NCBI RefSeq assembly: GCF_019331675.1
Contig: NZ_JAHBBJ010000002.1
Coordinates: 124,001 to 188,000, forward strand
DNA length: 64,000 nt
Origin: Bifidobacterium miconisargentati
Lineage (GTDB): Bacteria > Actinomycetota > Actinomycetes > Actinomycetales > Bifidobacteriaceae
Direction: 5' to 3'
Shown: positions 1 to 7,935 of the stretch, piece after piece
Layout: each line of letters begins with the position of its first letter
Numbering within the stretch: position 1 is the first letter of the stretch
Notes under the pieces: model-generated
What the model was told of the DNA's origin: nothing
Databases searched by the model: none
What the model saw: the letters and a program-made list of their open reading frames with translations, nothing else
Translations under genes and position numbers: made by a program

Positions 1-39
1 CCCGGCGACCCGAACCACCCGGACGTGTTCCAGGAGTAG
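1..39 (+). CDS. C-terminal tail of an upstream gene (partial)
   Basis: Frame 1 is open from the window edge and ends PGDPNHPDVFQE followed by TAG at 37-39. The codons are GC-rich with C or G at nearly every third position, as in the real genes of the window. Only twelve residues are visible, so the function cannot be named. A GC-rich imperfect hairpin (CTGCGC...GCGCAG, about 56-80) follows and could be its terminator. Confidence 0.45.
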   Translation, partial: PGDPNHPDVFQE

Positions 40-126
40 TTTTGACGGCTTGAGCCTCTGCGCGCCGGCGACTTCGGCGCAGCGGAATTGTGGTCTGAGG
101 GGAATCGCGTCCCGTAGACGTTGCAC

Positions 127-348
127 GTGCGGGACGATGCGGCGGAATCAGCTGATTCCGGCCATCATCCCGCACTACTGTGGGACCAGAGCGGCGTCAA
201 TTGATTGACTTGGGGATTGTCCCGCATGGTCTGTCGTGAAAAACCTTGGAATCAAGCCGTTTCGCATAATCCGCAACATTGCGGAGCAATTAAGGGTGCG
301 GGATGACGCGCGATTTACGGGGAAAACCGTGCATCGTCCCGCACCCTT
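127..348. repeat. Cluster of GTGCGGGA-core inverted repeats
   Basis: Two hairpins share the core GTGCGGGA(C/T)GA. The first lies at 127-175, with arms of about 23 bases around a GC centre and a few mismatches. The second lies at 291-348, where TAAGGGTGCGGGA is matched by TCCCGCACCCTTA. A weaker GTCCCGCA half-site lies near 214. No credible coding frame covers 40-398, so this is non-coding repeat DNA between a gene end and a pseudogene. Confidence 0.6.
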
Positions 349-398
349 ATGCGTGAACGGTCGTCCGAAACCCATGCGAAGCCGTCGGAAACGCGCCG

Positions 399-727
399 TC
401 AATCGGATTGCAGCGTCTGGCTCAATGAGGGGGAATACTCGCTGAAGACGTGCTTGCCGTGTTCGAGTGCCTGCCGGATCACCGTGGCATGGGCCGCCGG
501 TGGGGTGAGGTTCGCCACCATATCGACGGTGGGGTCTTCAAACACCTGTTCCACGGACAGGGCCCTGATGCCGTATCGTTCGGCCTGTGCGCGTGATTTG
601 GGTTCGTCGAGGTCGGTGCAGGCGATGGCGGTGATGCCCTTGAACCTGGAAGTCAGATTGGTCAGGTAGGCATCGGATATCGCGCCGCCCCCGATGATCG
701 CTGCACGTATGGGGTGATTTCCATCAT
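399..727 (-). pseudogene. Broken Gfo/Idh/MocA-family oxidoreductase
   Basis: The minus-strand reading shows a typical NAD(P)-binding start (AAIIGGGAISDAYL) and continues through TPPAAHATVIRQALEHGKHVF to SEYSPSLSQTLQSD and a stop. Family members continue after HGKHVFSE with KP and some 250 more residues, so the gene is cut about a third of the way along. The ATG with a good ribosome site (AAAGGAGCCA-ATG, start at 727) is out of frame with the body. One extra C in the C4 run at 711-714 would give MMEITPIRAAIIGGG. The gene is therefore damaged at both ends. An intact relative lies at 4355-5392. Confidence 0.7.
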
Positions 728-815
728 TGGCTCCTTTGGATGAGGGACAAGTGCGATACGGTGTGTTGGGTGGCAACATGAAGCTACTGTGCATGATGTT
801 GTTGCGAACAAATAT

Positions 816-832
816 ATCTAAAACTATTAGAT
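816..832. promoter_or_regulatory. Small palindrome upstream of the MocA pseudogene
   Basis: ATCTAA-N5-TTAGAT lies in an AT-rich 100-base stretch between the pseudogene and the MerR gene. It resembles the TATCTA-N8-TAGATA operators further right, but the spacer differs. It may be a relic operator of the broken gene. Confidence 0.3.
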
Positions 833-934
833 TGCAAAAACGGCTGTTTTTCGGTGTTTTCTACTTATTGATAATGTAAAACGCATGTATTGGCTAACGG
901 CTGATAGATATAAACCGGTGGTTAATGCGCATGG

Positions 935-1849
935 CTAGCGCCCGACTACGCCCGCATCGCAGCGGTGGCGGGTGTAACGCACCCGAATCGAACCTTCGGC
1001 GGTGTGGCTGCCCCAGATCTCGCAGACCGTGGCGTGGGGCCATTCGGTCGGATCGTTGCGGGCCACCATCGCCAGCGCCTCGTCGAAACAGGCCGACAGT
1101 GATTCCCGTTCGATGACCCGGCCTTCCGCGGGGCCGCCGGTCGGGTGGAATACGGTCAGCGACGGGTCGAAGCTGAAATCCGTGGTATCGGTGGCGTCGG
1201 CAGTTCCGGTGACGGGTGCATCGGGTGTGTCGGGGGAGCGGCCGTCGGTGGAACGGCTGGTATCGCTCGCCTCGAACTGCTGATAGGCGTAGGCCTTGCC
1301 TTCGCGGCAATCGACGATGATGCCGCGGCGAAGCAGTCGTGGCAAACCGGCCTCGCGTACGGCGGCGCGCAGCGCGGTCATCGCCCGCAGGTACGGCTTC
1401 AGCATGAACGGGCCTCCGTAATATGGCCACGGCTTGCCCACCATCCATGTGGGCGGCAGATCGGAGCACACCACGCCATCCTCGGGAGTGCGGGCCTTGC
1501 GCGTCACCTCGCCCAGATAATCATCGAGACTCGTCTCCAACGTGCGCAGACGGGCGGCCTCGCGGGCCACGCGGTCGCGGCCGGTCTCCATCAACGCCCG
1601 CCAATCAAGCGAACCATCCGGGCCTCGGAATGATTCCAACGATTGCAACGGCACGCCAGCGTCCAGACACAGACGAATCACGTCCATCTCCAGCATCTGG
1701 TCGGGGGAGTAATAGCGATATCCGGTGCGCGGGTCGGTTTCGAACGGCGTGAGAATGCCGTGCGCATCGTAGTAGCGCAGCGCCTTGGCGCTTGTGCCGT
1801 CCAGTTTGGCCACTTCTCCGATGGTCAGTAGTTCGTCGTCATCGCGCAT
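935..1849 (-). CDS. MerR-family transcriptional regulator
   Basis: The 304-residue protein starts with a MerR winged helix-turn-helix: LLTIGEVAKLDGTSAKALRYYD, then the wing TGYRYYSPDQ and a dimer helix to about residue 110. The remaining 190 residues resemble an effector-binding domain. The reading frame is open upstream to 2179, but the start at 1849 is chosen because GAAGGAG lies 8 bases before it and because the HTH begins at once. It is divergent from the SDR and MFS genes at 2025, and the 175-base gap holds both promoters, so control of that operon is the simplest inference. The ligand is unknown. Confidence 0.85.
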   Translation of the reverse strand: MRDDDELLTIGEVAKLDGTSAKALRYYDAHGILTPFETDPRTGYRYYSPDQMLEMDVIRLCLDAGVPLQSLESFRGPDGSLDWRALMETGRDRVAREAARLRTLETSLDDYLGEVTRKARTPEDGVVCSDLPPTWMVGKPWPYYGGPFMLKPYLRAMTALRAAVREAGLPRLLRRGIIVDCREGKAYAYQQFEASDTSRSTDGRSPDTPDAPVTGTADATDTTDFSFDPSLTVFHPTGGPAEGRVIERESLSACFDEALAMVARNDPTEWPHATVCEIWGSHTAEGSIRVRYTRHRCDAGVVGR

Positions 1850-2024
1850 TGATGACACTCCTTCGTCCATCGTTTCGGCGGTCGGCAATCCGTCGCGCTG
1901 ATTTGACCTTACCCTCGGGGCAAAGTCTAGCATCGCAGCTGTCGAGCCCGAGACGGGCGAGATGGGACAAGTGAACAACGGCACGCATGGGCGCGCGCCG
2001 GACCAAGAAAACAGGAGGTTCGTC

Positions 2025-2948
2025 ATGGTTGACGGGCACAAGGACAACGGTTGGCTGGGCCTGACCGGCGACGTATGCGTGGTCACCGGCGCGGTGGGCG
2101 GCATGGGCACCGCCATCGCCGCGGAACTGGCCCACGCCGGAGCCAGGCTCGCGCTGGTGGACATCAGCGAGGAACACACCGCGGCATACGCGGCGCAGCT
2201 GGCCGCCGAATACGGCGTCGAGGCACGCGGCTACGGCTGCGACGTCTCGGATGCGGACGACGTGGAGATCGTCAAGAACAGGATCGTCGCCGACTTCGGC
2301 ACGGTGGACGTGCTCGTCAACACGGTCGGCATCCTGCGCTTCGCCCCGCTGGAGGACCTGCCGCTGTTCGACTGGAAGGACGTCATCAACGTGAACCTGA
2401 CCGGCGCGTTCATCCTCTCCCAAGCATTCGGCAAGGTGATGCTGGAACACCGGGCCGGCCGCATCGTACACATCTCCACCGTGGCCTCCCACTCGCCCGA
2501 GACCTTCTCCGGCGCCTACTCGTGCGCCAAGGCCGGACTCGGCATGCTCTCCAAGATGATCGCCGCCGAATGGGGACCGTTCGGCATCCGCTCCAACTGC
2601 GTGTGCCCGTGCTTCGTGAAGACCCCGATGAGCGCCTCCTTCTACGCCGATCCGAAGGTGACCGAGGAACGCGAACGACTCATCGCCTCCCGCCGCATCG
2701 GCGAGGTGCAGGACATCGCCAATGCCGTGGCCTTCCTGGCCTCCAAGCGATCCGACTTCGTCAACGGCGACGAGGTGAGCGTGGACGGCGGCTTCCATCT
2801 CATGATGGGCGACCTCACGCCCAAGCCGGGCGGCCGCCGCCAGTTCGCCCTTAATTCACTCAAACAGCGCGGCCTGCTGCCGGAAGGCGGACCGGAAATC
2901 AATCCGGCCGCCGAGCCGGAGACCAATGCGGAAGGAGCCCAGGCATGA
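2025..2948 (+). CDS. SDR-family NAD(P)-dependent oxidoreductase
   Basis: The 307-residue classical short-chain dehydrogenase has the cofactor loop TGAVGGMG (residues 21-28), the NxVGI element after DVLVN (about 95-103), and the catalytic YSCAK motif with Tyr165 and Lys169. Ser151/Thr152 sit at the usual serine position. The C-terminal 45 residues after the SDR fold (FHLMMGDLTPKPGG onward) are an uncommon tail. The start follows AGGAGG at 2012-2017. Its stop overlaps the next start (ATGA), so it is translationally coupled to a carboxylate-type MFS transporter. It probably oxidises or reduces a polyol, sugar acid or cyclic alcohol; the substrate is not evident. Confidence 0.88.
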   Translation: MVDGHKDNGWLGLTGDVCVVTGAVGGMGTAIAAELAHAGARLALVDISEEHTAAYAAQLAAEYGVEARGYGCDVSDADDVEIVKNRIVADFGTVDVLVNTVGILRFAPLEDLPLFDWKDVINVNLTGAFILSQAFGKVMLEHRAGRIVHISTVASHSPETFSGAYSCAKAGLGMLSKMIAAEWGPFGIRSNCVCPCFVKTPMSASFYADPKVTEERERLIASRRIGEVQDIANAVAFLASKRSDFVNGDEVSVDGGFHLMMGDLTPKPGGRRQFALNSLKQRGLLPEGGPEINPAAEPETNAEGAQA

Positions 2949-4231
2949 GCGCCAAGCACGAACCGAACCGTTACGGCGTCCTCTCCGCCGCATTCGTGGT
3001 CATGTTCTTCGTGGCCTCGATCGCCCTGTTCAGCGTGTTCCTCAACCCGCTGTCCGAACAGCATGGCTGGACCCCGGCCGAAGTGAGCCTGTCCTACTCC
3101 ATCTTCCAGACCGTCATGGCCGTCACCGGCATCTTCTCCGGCCGCATCTCTGACAAGTTCGGCCCGCGCACGGTGATGCTCGTGGGCGGCTTCGTGTTCG
3201 GTCTGGGCTGGTTCCTGACCGGCATGGCGGACAGCCTGCCCATGCTGTACATCTGCCACGGCCTCATCGCCGCCGTGGGCAACGGCCTGGTCTACAACCC
3301 GGCCCTCACCACCGCGCAGCGCTGGTTCCCGGACATCCGCGGCAAGGCGAGCGGCATCTTGCTGGCCGCCGCCGCGATCGGCCCGGCCACGCTCGCGCCC
3401 GTGGCCAACGCCTTGTCCAGCGCTTTCGGTGTGTCCAATGCGCTGCGGATCCTCGGCGTGACCTTCTGGGTGACGATCACGCTTGGCTCGCTGTTCGTGC
3501 AGCCCGCGCCCGCCGACTACCGTCCGAAGGGCTGGAACCCGCCCGTTGCCGACAAGCCCGCCGCCGCGACGGCGTCCGCTGCGTCCGTTGCCTCCGATGA
3601 CGACGGCAGCTTCGACTTCAAGGCCATGCTCGCCTCCCCGCGCTTCTACGTGCTGCTCGCCGTGTACGCGATGGCCGCGTCCTCCGGCACGATGCTCGTG
3701 GGCGCCGTCTCCTCCATCTCCCAGGAGCACGTGGGTGCGGTGGGCACCATGACCGCCGCCGCATTCGGTGCGATGGCCGTGTCCATCTCCACCATCTCCA
3801 ACTTCCTGGGCCGACTGACCTTCGGCGCGCTCTACGACAAATTCGGCGCGTTCAAGTGCCTGTCCATCATGCTGGTAGTCACGGCGCTGGCCATGGTGGC
3901 CATGTCCTTCGCGTACAACGCGGCGTTCTTCGTGGCGTGCGTGATCGTGCTCGGATTCGCGTTCGGCGCCCTGCTGGTCATCTACCCGCCGCTGACCGGC
4001 GAGACCTTCGGCACCAAGCACCTCGGCGTCAACTACGGCATCATGTTCCTCGGCTACGCGCTGGGCGCATGGATCGGCCCGAGGCTCGCCACCGGCCTGC
4101 ATTCCGAGGTCTATGGCTATCGCATGGCCTTCTACGCGGCCGCCGGCATCACGCTGCTGGGACTGGTGATCGTGCTGCTGCTCGCCGCCCGCGTCAGGAA
4201 GGCCGGCACGATGATGCCGCCGCGCAAGTAA
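2945..4231 (+). CDS. MFS transporter, oxalate/formate antiporter (OFA)-like
   Basis: The 428-residue protein has twelve predicted membrane helices in two groups of six. The loop is charged, and Ala/Asp-rich around residues 190-220. Family marks are NRYGVLSAAF at the start, the loop-2 motif GRISDKFGPR and the PADYRPKGWNPP segment typical of OFA carriers. Such carriers usually move monocarboxylates or dicarboxylates. It shares ATGA with the SDR gene, so the two are made together, probably to import a small organic acid or polyol-derived acid for the SDR and MocA enzymes. The exact solute is an inference. Confidence 0.85.
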   Translation: MSAKHEPNRYGVLSAAFVVMFFVASIALFSVFLNPLSEQHGWTPAEVSLSYSIFQTVMAVTGIFSGRISDKFGPRTVMLVGGFVFGLGWFLTGMADSLPMLYICHGLIAAVGNGLVYNPALTTAQRWFPDIRGKASGILLAAAAIGPATLAPVANALSSAFGVSNALRILGVTFWVTITLGSLFVQPAPADYRPKGWNPPVADKPAAATASAASVASDDDGSFDFKAMLASPRFYVLLAVYAMAASSGTMLVGAVSSISQEHVGAVGTMTAAAFGAMAVSISTISNFLGRLTFGALYDKFGAFKCLSIMLVVTALAMVAMSFAYNAAFFVACVIVLGFAFGALLVIYPPLTGETFGTKHLGVNYGIMFLGYALGAWIGPRLATGLHSEVYGYRMAFYAAAGITLLGLVIVLLLAARVRKAGTMMPPRK

Positions 4232-4253
4232 ATCCGTGCCCTACCCCTATCTC

Positions 4254-4300
4254 GGCTCCCCTTGTCAGGGGAGCTGTCACCGAAGGTGACTGAGGGGTAG
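4254..4300 (+). repeat. Dispersed double-hairpin repeat, copy R1
   Basis: GGCTCCCCT...AGGGGAGC is followed directly by GTCACC-GAA-GGTGAC and TGAGGGGTAG. Both stems are intact. It lies in the gap between the MFS gene and the MocA gene. This is one of ten copies in the window. Confidence 0.8.
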
Positions 4301-4354
4301 TTACGGAGTCGGATTAAGACGAATCGATACAAACAGGCAAAGAAGGAACACATC

Positions 4355-5392
4355 ATGACCGAACAACTTCGACTGGCCGTCATCGGCGCCGGCGCCATGG
4401 GCCGCGACCACATCCGCTACATTCAGGACGATCCGGACGCCCGGCTCGTGGCCATCGCCGACCCCGTGCCCGACACCGAACAGGTGGCCAAGAACGCCGG
4501 TGTGCCCTGGTTCGCCGACTATAAGGAGATGCTGGACTGCACCGCGCTCGACGGCGTGGTTATCGCCTCGCCGAACCATCTGCACGTGCCGATGGCCCGC
4601 GAAACCGTGGCCCGCGGCATCCCCACTCTGGTGGAGAAGCCCATCAGTGACGACCTCGACGACGCGCGCGCCTTCGCCGCTGAAGCCCGTGCCTCCGGCG
4701 TGCCGGTGCTCGTGGGCCAGCACCGCCGTCACAACCCCAAGGTGCGCCGCGCCAAGGAGATCATCGAATCCGGGGCGCTGGGCCGCATCGTCACCGTGGC
4801 CGTGCTGTACAACCTGTACAAGCCGGACACCTACTACGACATCCCGTGGCGCAGGCAGAAGGGTGCCGGCCCGATCCTTGTGAACATGGTGCATGACGTG
4901 GATCTCATGCGCTACCTCATCGGTGAGCCGGTGGAGATCCAGGGCATGAGCGCCAACGCCGCGCGCGGCTTCGAAGTGGAGGATTCCGCCGTGGCCACCG
5001 TGCGTTTCGAGAACGGCACGCTCGGCACCATCACCCTGTCCGATTCGGCGGCCAGCCCGTGGAACTGGGAGTCCACCGCGCGCGAGAACCCGTTCTTCGC
5101 GCCGTACGACACGGACGCCTACTACATCATGGGCACCAAGGCTTCGCTGTCGCTGCCGCGACTGCACCTGTTCTCGCACGCGGGCGGCGTGAGCGACTGG
5201 ACCAAACCGTTCACCTGCGAGGTGCAGGGCGTGCGTGAGGGGCTGCCGCATCGCTTGCAGCTCAGGCACTTCGAGCGTGTGATCCGCGGCGAGGAGGCCC
5301 CGCTGGTCACCCCGGAGGACGCCATCAAGACGCTTGAGGTGCTGAACGCTGTCAAGCGCGCGGCGGATGGCGGCGAGCTCGTGCGGTTGTAA
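4355..5392 (+). CDS. Gfo/Idh/MocA-family oxidoreductase
   Basis: The 345-residue protein has an N-terminal Rossmann fold with LAVIGAGAMGRDH (residues 6-18) and the EKP motif (VEKPISDD, about 91-98) whose lysine takes part in catalysis in this family. The C-terminal alpha/beta domain has MVHDVDLMRYL, where the histidine is the usual catalytic residue. The family oxidises or reduces sugars, inositols and keto-sugars with NAD(P). It follows the SDR-MFS pair on the same strand after a 123-base gap holding a repeat, and probably belongs to the same catabolic unit. The start is preceded by AAGAAGGA. Confidence 0.9.
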   Translation: MTEQLRLAVIGAGAMGRDHIRYIQDDPDARLVAIADPVPDTEQVAKNAGVPWFADYKEMLDCTALDGVVIASPNHLHVPMARETVARGIPTLVEKPISDDLDDARAFAAEARASGVPVLVGQHRRHNPKVRRAKEIIESGALGRIVTVAVLYNLYKPDTYYDIPWRRQKGAGPILVNMVHDVDLMRYLIGEPVEIQGMSANAARGFEVEDSAVATVRFENGTLGTITLSDSAASPWNWESTARENPFFAPYDTDAYYIMGTKASLSLPRLHLFSHAGGVSDWTKPFTCEVQGVREGLPHRLQLRHFERVIRGEEAPLVTPEDAIKTLEVLNAVKRAADGGELVRL

Positions 5393-5420
5393 ACGCCGCG
5401 GTCGCCGCGATCGTTCGCGT

Positions 5421-5470
5421 TAAATAAGGCCTGCTTCTCCTTATATTCAGGGAGAAGCAGGCCTTATTTA
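5421..5470. terminator. Strong bidirectional-looking terminator
   Basis: A perfect stem (TAAATAAGGCCTGCTTCTCC against its complement) spans 5421-5470 around a short loop. It is A-rich before and T-rich after the stem. It closes the MocA transcription unit and insulates the TetR gene. Confidence 0.85.
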
Positions 5471-5482
5471 TTGCCGTTGATG

Positions 5483-5512
5483 CAGTATATCGAATGGTTA
5501 TTCGATATACTG
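5483..5512. promoter_or_regulatory. TetR autoregulatory operator over a -10 box
   Basis: The 13-bp perfect arms CAGTATATCGAAT and ATTCGATATACTG flank GGTT. The right arm contains the -10-like TATACT (5506-5511), and the site ends five bases before the TetR start codon, so bound repressor would cover the promoter and start. Its core also reads TATCGA-N8-TCGATA, the same geometry as the TATCTA-N8-TAGATA sites downstream. Confidence 0.7.
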
Positions 5513-5517
5513 TCCTT

Positions 5518-6153
5518 ATGACAACGACGACAAAGACCAAGCGCGTGCGCAAGAGCCCAGAGGAACGTCGCGCCGAAATCGCGCAGGCGGCGGTTCGCCT
5601 GGTGGGGGAGAAGGGCTACTACGGCACGTCGCTCAAGGACGTGGCGGATGCGGTGGGCATGAGCCAGCCGGGCCTGCTGCATTACATCGGCAACAAGGAA
5701 GGCCTGTTGTCGATGCTCATCACCGACAACTACGACGTCTACGGCACCCCGGACGACTTCATGGCCTCGGGCCTGCCCGGCAGCGACCCCGACCGACTGC
5801 TGTTCCCCGCCTACCTGCGCTACCTGGTGCGCTACAACGCGCAGCGCCGCGAGCTGGTGCGGCTGTACATGAGCCTCGAGGCCGAGGCGTTCAGCCCCGA
5901 ACACCCGCTCTACGACTACTTCGAGAACCGCCCGGCCGCGGTATGGGACCATTACTGCCGCTATTCCTGGGTGATTCCGCCGGAGATGGGTTCGTGGGAG
6001 GAGTCGATGGGGCCCGTGGTGCGCATGTGCATCGAGGCGATGGACGGCGCGCAGCTGCGCTGGATGCGCCAGCCTCCGGTGGATCTGTATGACGAATGGC
6101 TGGCGTTCGAGCGGGTCATCTTCCCCGCGCCGCTGTGGGACAACTACCGCTGA
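5518..6153 (+). CDS. TetR/AcrR-family transcriptional regulator (glycan island, regulator 1)
   Basis: The 211-residue protein has a TetR HTH (residues about 13-60: RRAEIAQAAV...GTSLKDVADAVGMSQPGLLHYIGNKEGL). The alpha-helical ligand domain ends in MDGAQLRWMR and FPAPLWDNYR. It is a clear paralogue of the regulators at 14477 and 21314. No ribosome site separates the TATACT box from the ATG, so translation may be leaderless; an ATG at 5494 would lie inside the operator and is rejected. It precedes the MFS, GH42 and GH30 genes and is their likely repressor, released by an imported sugar. Confidence 0.85.
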   Translation: MTTTTKTKRVRKSPEERRAEIAQAAVRLVGEKGYYGTSLKDVADAVGMSQPGLLHYIGNKEGLLSMLITDNYDVYGTPDDFMASGLPGSDPDRLLFPAYLRYLVRYNAQRRELVRLYMSLEAEAFSPEHPLYDYFENRPAAVWDHYCRYSWVIPPEMGSWEESMGPVVRMCIEAMDGAQLRWMRQPPVDLYDEWLAFERVIFPAPLWDNYR

Positions 6154-6352
6154 CGCCGTCAATGATCGCCGGTGGTGCGATGGCGGGGTGCCGGTGGCGC
6201 GATGGTGTTGGCGTGCGGCGTCGGTATTGGATGCGATTCGACAACCACTTGCAGAATTGTTGATAGTTACCAACCTTCCCGCGTGTCGCGATAACAGCAA
6301 AAGCGTTGGAAAATCAACATTTTCCGTTATCTAATAGGCACTCAGTAATGAT
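6154..6352. other. Intergenic spacer before the permease promoter
   Basis: About 200 bases with no credible gene. The first half is GC-rich, and the second half (from about 6235) becomes AT-rich toward the promoter at 6353. No hairpin of note was seen. Confidence 0.4.
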
Positions 6353-6411
6353 TTGACAAACCTGCGGCGACGGCGCTATTCTTCTAGGTATCTAACAGGT
6401 GTTAGATACCT
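6353..6411 (+). promoter_or_regulatory. Promoter and TetR-type operator of the sugar permease gene
   Basis: TTGACA (6353-6358) and TATTCT (6377-6382) are 18 bases apart. Directly downstream, covering the expected transcription start, is a 26-bp palindrome at 6386-6411 with half-sites AGGTATCTAACA and TGTTAGATACCT. The arms AGGTATCTA-N8-TAGATACCT recur exactly at 10108-10133. Confidence 0.75.
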
Positions 6412-6452
6412 GTCAAAGCAGACAAGAAAGAATGAGAAACACGAGGTCAAGG

Positions 6453-7781
6453 ATGAGTGCTTCAACCGCAATCCCCGCAGACGAGCGTCTGGCGGCCTTC
6501 AATGCGAACATCGCCGCGGCGGACAAGGATCCGTCGCTGTCTCCCGAAACCGGCAAGACCATGGACAAGGTCACCCTGTTCCGCTTCGGCGCGGGCTTCC
6601 TGGTCTTCGGCCTGCTGTGGATGAGCGGTCTGGCCATCGTCTCCGCCGTGCTGCTCACCAAGCACCTGCAGTCCATCTTCGGACCGGACGTCGAGGGCCT
6701 GACCGGTGCGATCAACGCCTGCACTGCCGTGGCCTCCCTGGTCTCCAACCTGTTGTTCGGCACCCTGTCCGACCGCTCCCGCTCCAAGTGGGGCCGCCGC
6801 ACCCCGTTCATCGTGCTCGGCGCCATCCTCGGCGGCGTGACCCTGTTCCTCACCGGCATGGTCACCAACGCCGTGGCCATCACCATCATCTACTGCCTGT
6901 GCATGTTCGGCCTGAACGCCATGATCGCCCCGCTGGTGGCCATGATCTCCGACCGCATCCCGATGAACGTGCGCGGCACCATGTCCGCCTTCTTCGGCGC
7001 CGGCCAGACCTGTGGCGCCCCGATCGGTACCCTCATCGGCTCCGCCTTCATCCTCAACCCGTTCCCCGGCTTCATCCTGGCCGGCGTGCTCATGTTCCTC
7101 GGCGGCATTGTGGCCGTGATCATCGTGCCGAAGGAGTCCTCCGCCGACTTCCTGCCCAAGGACGAGGGCAAGGCCACCGACGTGCTCAAGAGCTTCATCC
7201 CGCCGAAGTTCTCCACCGCCCACGACTTCTACAAGGCCTTCGCCGGCCGTCTGTGCATGCTGCTGAGCTACCAGATGATCACCGTCTACCAGCTGCTCAT
7301 CTTCCAGAAGTACATCGGCCTGGACGACACCGCTGCCGGCGCCGCCATGGCCACCATGTCCGTCATCACCATGGTCGTCTCCCTCGGCGGCTCCGTGGTC
7401 GCCGGCCCGATCTCCGACCTCATCGGCCGCCGCAAGATCCCGGTCGTCGCAGCCTCCGTGCTGTTCGCCATCGGCATGGCCATGCCGTGGATCATGCCGA
7501 CCACCCTGGGCATGTTCCTGTACGCCGGCATCGCCGGCCTCGGCTACGGCGTCTACTCCTCCGTGGACCAGGCCCTGAACGTGGACGTGCTGCCCAACAA
7601 GGAGGAGGCCGGCAAGGACCTCGGCGTCCTGAACCTCGCCACCACCCTCGGCCAGATGCTCGGCCCGGTGCTCATGTCCGTGATCACCATGACCCTCGGC
7701 TACGCCGCCGCCTTCCCGATCTCCATCGTGTTCGCGCTGCTCGGCTGCGTGTTCATCATGATGATCAAGGGCGTCAAGTAA
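6453..7781 (+). CDS. MFS sugar transporter (MFS_2/SLC45-like)
   Basis: The 442-residue protein has a cytosolic N-terminus of about 40 residues and twelve predicted helices. The loop SDRSRSKWGRRTPF is the signature seen in GPH and sucrose/proton symporter-type carriers. An ATG at 6432 in the same frame also has a purine-rich upstream site and would add seven residues. It is the only importer in the hydrolase island, so it probably brings in the glycoside cleaved by the downstream GH42, GH30 and GH31 enzymes. A TetR-type operator lies in its promoter. Confidence 0.85.
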   Translation: MSASTAIPADERLAAFNANIAAADKDPSLSPETGKTMDKVTLFRFGAGFLVFGLLWMSGLAIVSAVLLTKHLQSIFGPDVEGLTGAINACTAVASLVSNLLFGTLSDRSRSKWGRRTPFIVLGAILGGVTLFLTGMVTNAVAITIIYCLCMFGLNAMIAPLVAMISDRIPMNVRGTMSAFFGAGQTCGAPIGTLIGSAFILNPFPGFILAGVLMFLGGIVAVIIVPKESSADFLPKDEGKATDVLKSFIPPKFSTAHDFYKAFAGRLCMLLSYQMITVYQLLIFQKYIGLDDTAAGAAMATMSVITMVVSLGGSVVAGPISDLIGRRKIPVVAASVLFAIGMAMPWIMPTTLGMFLYAGIAGLGYGVYSSVDQALNVDVLPNKEEAGKDLGVLNLATTLGQMLGPVLMSVITMTLGYAAAFPISIVFALLGCVFIMMIKGVK

Positions 7782-7935
7782 GCCTCCGCGCGATAATCGC
7801 GAAACCCCACGGCCGCGGCCGGTCCCCTCGAATCACCCCGGTGGACCGGCCGTTGCCGTATCCGGAATCAATCGCCTCATCAATCGACCGATCGAACCAA
7901 TACGAAACACGACGACACAGGGGAGTGACCTGACC

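Noticed and set aside
399..794. 131-residue frame read as an intact small gene
   Set aside because: It covers only the first third of a Gfo/Idh/MocA protein and its in-frame start lacks a ribosome site; called a pseudogene instead.
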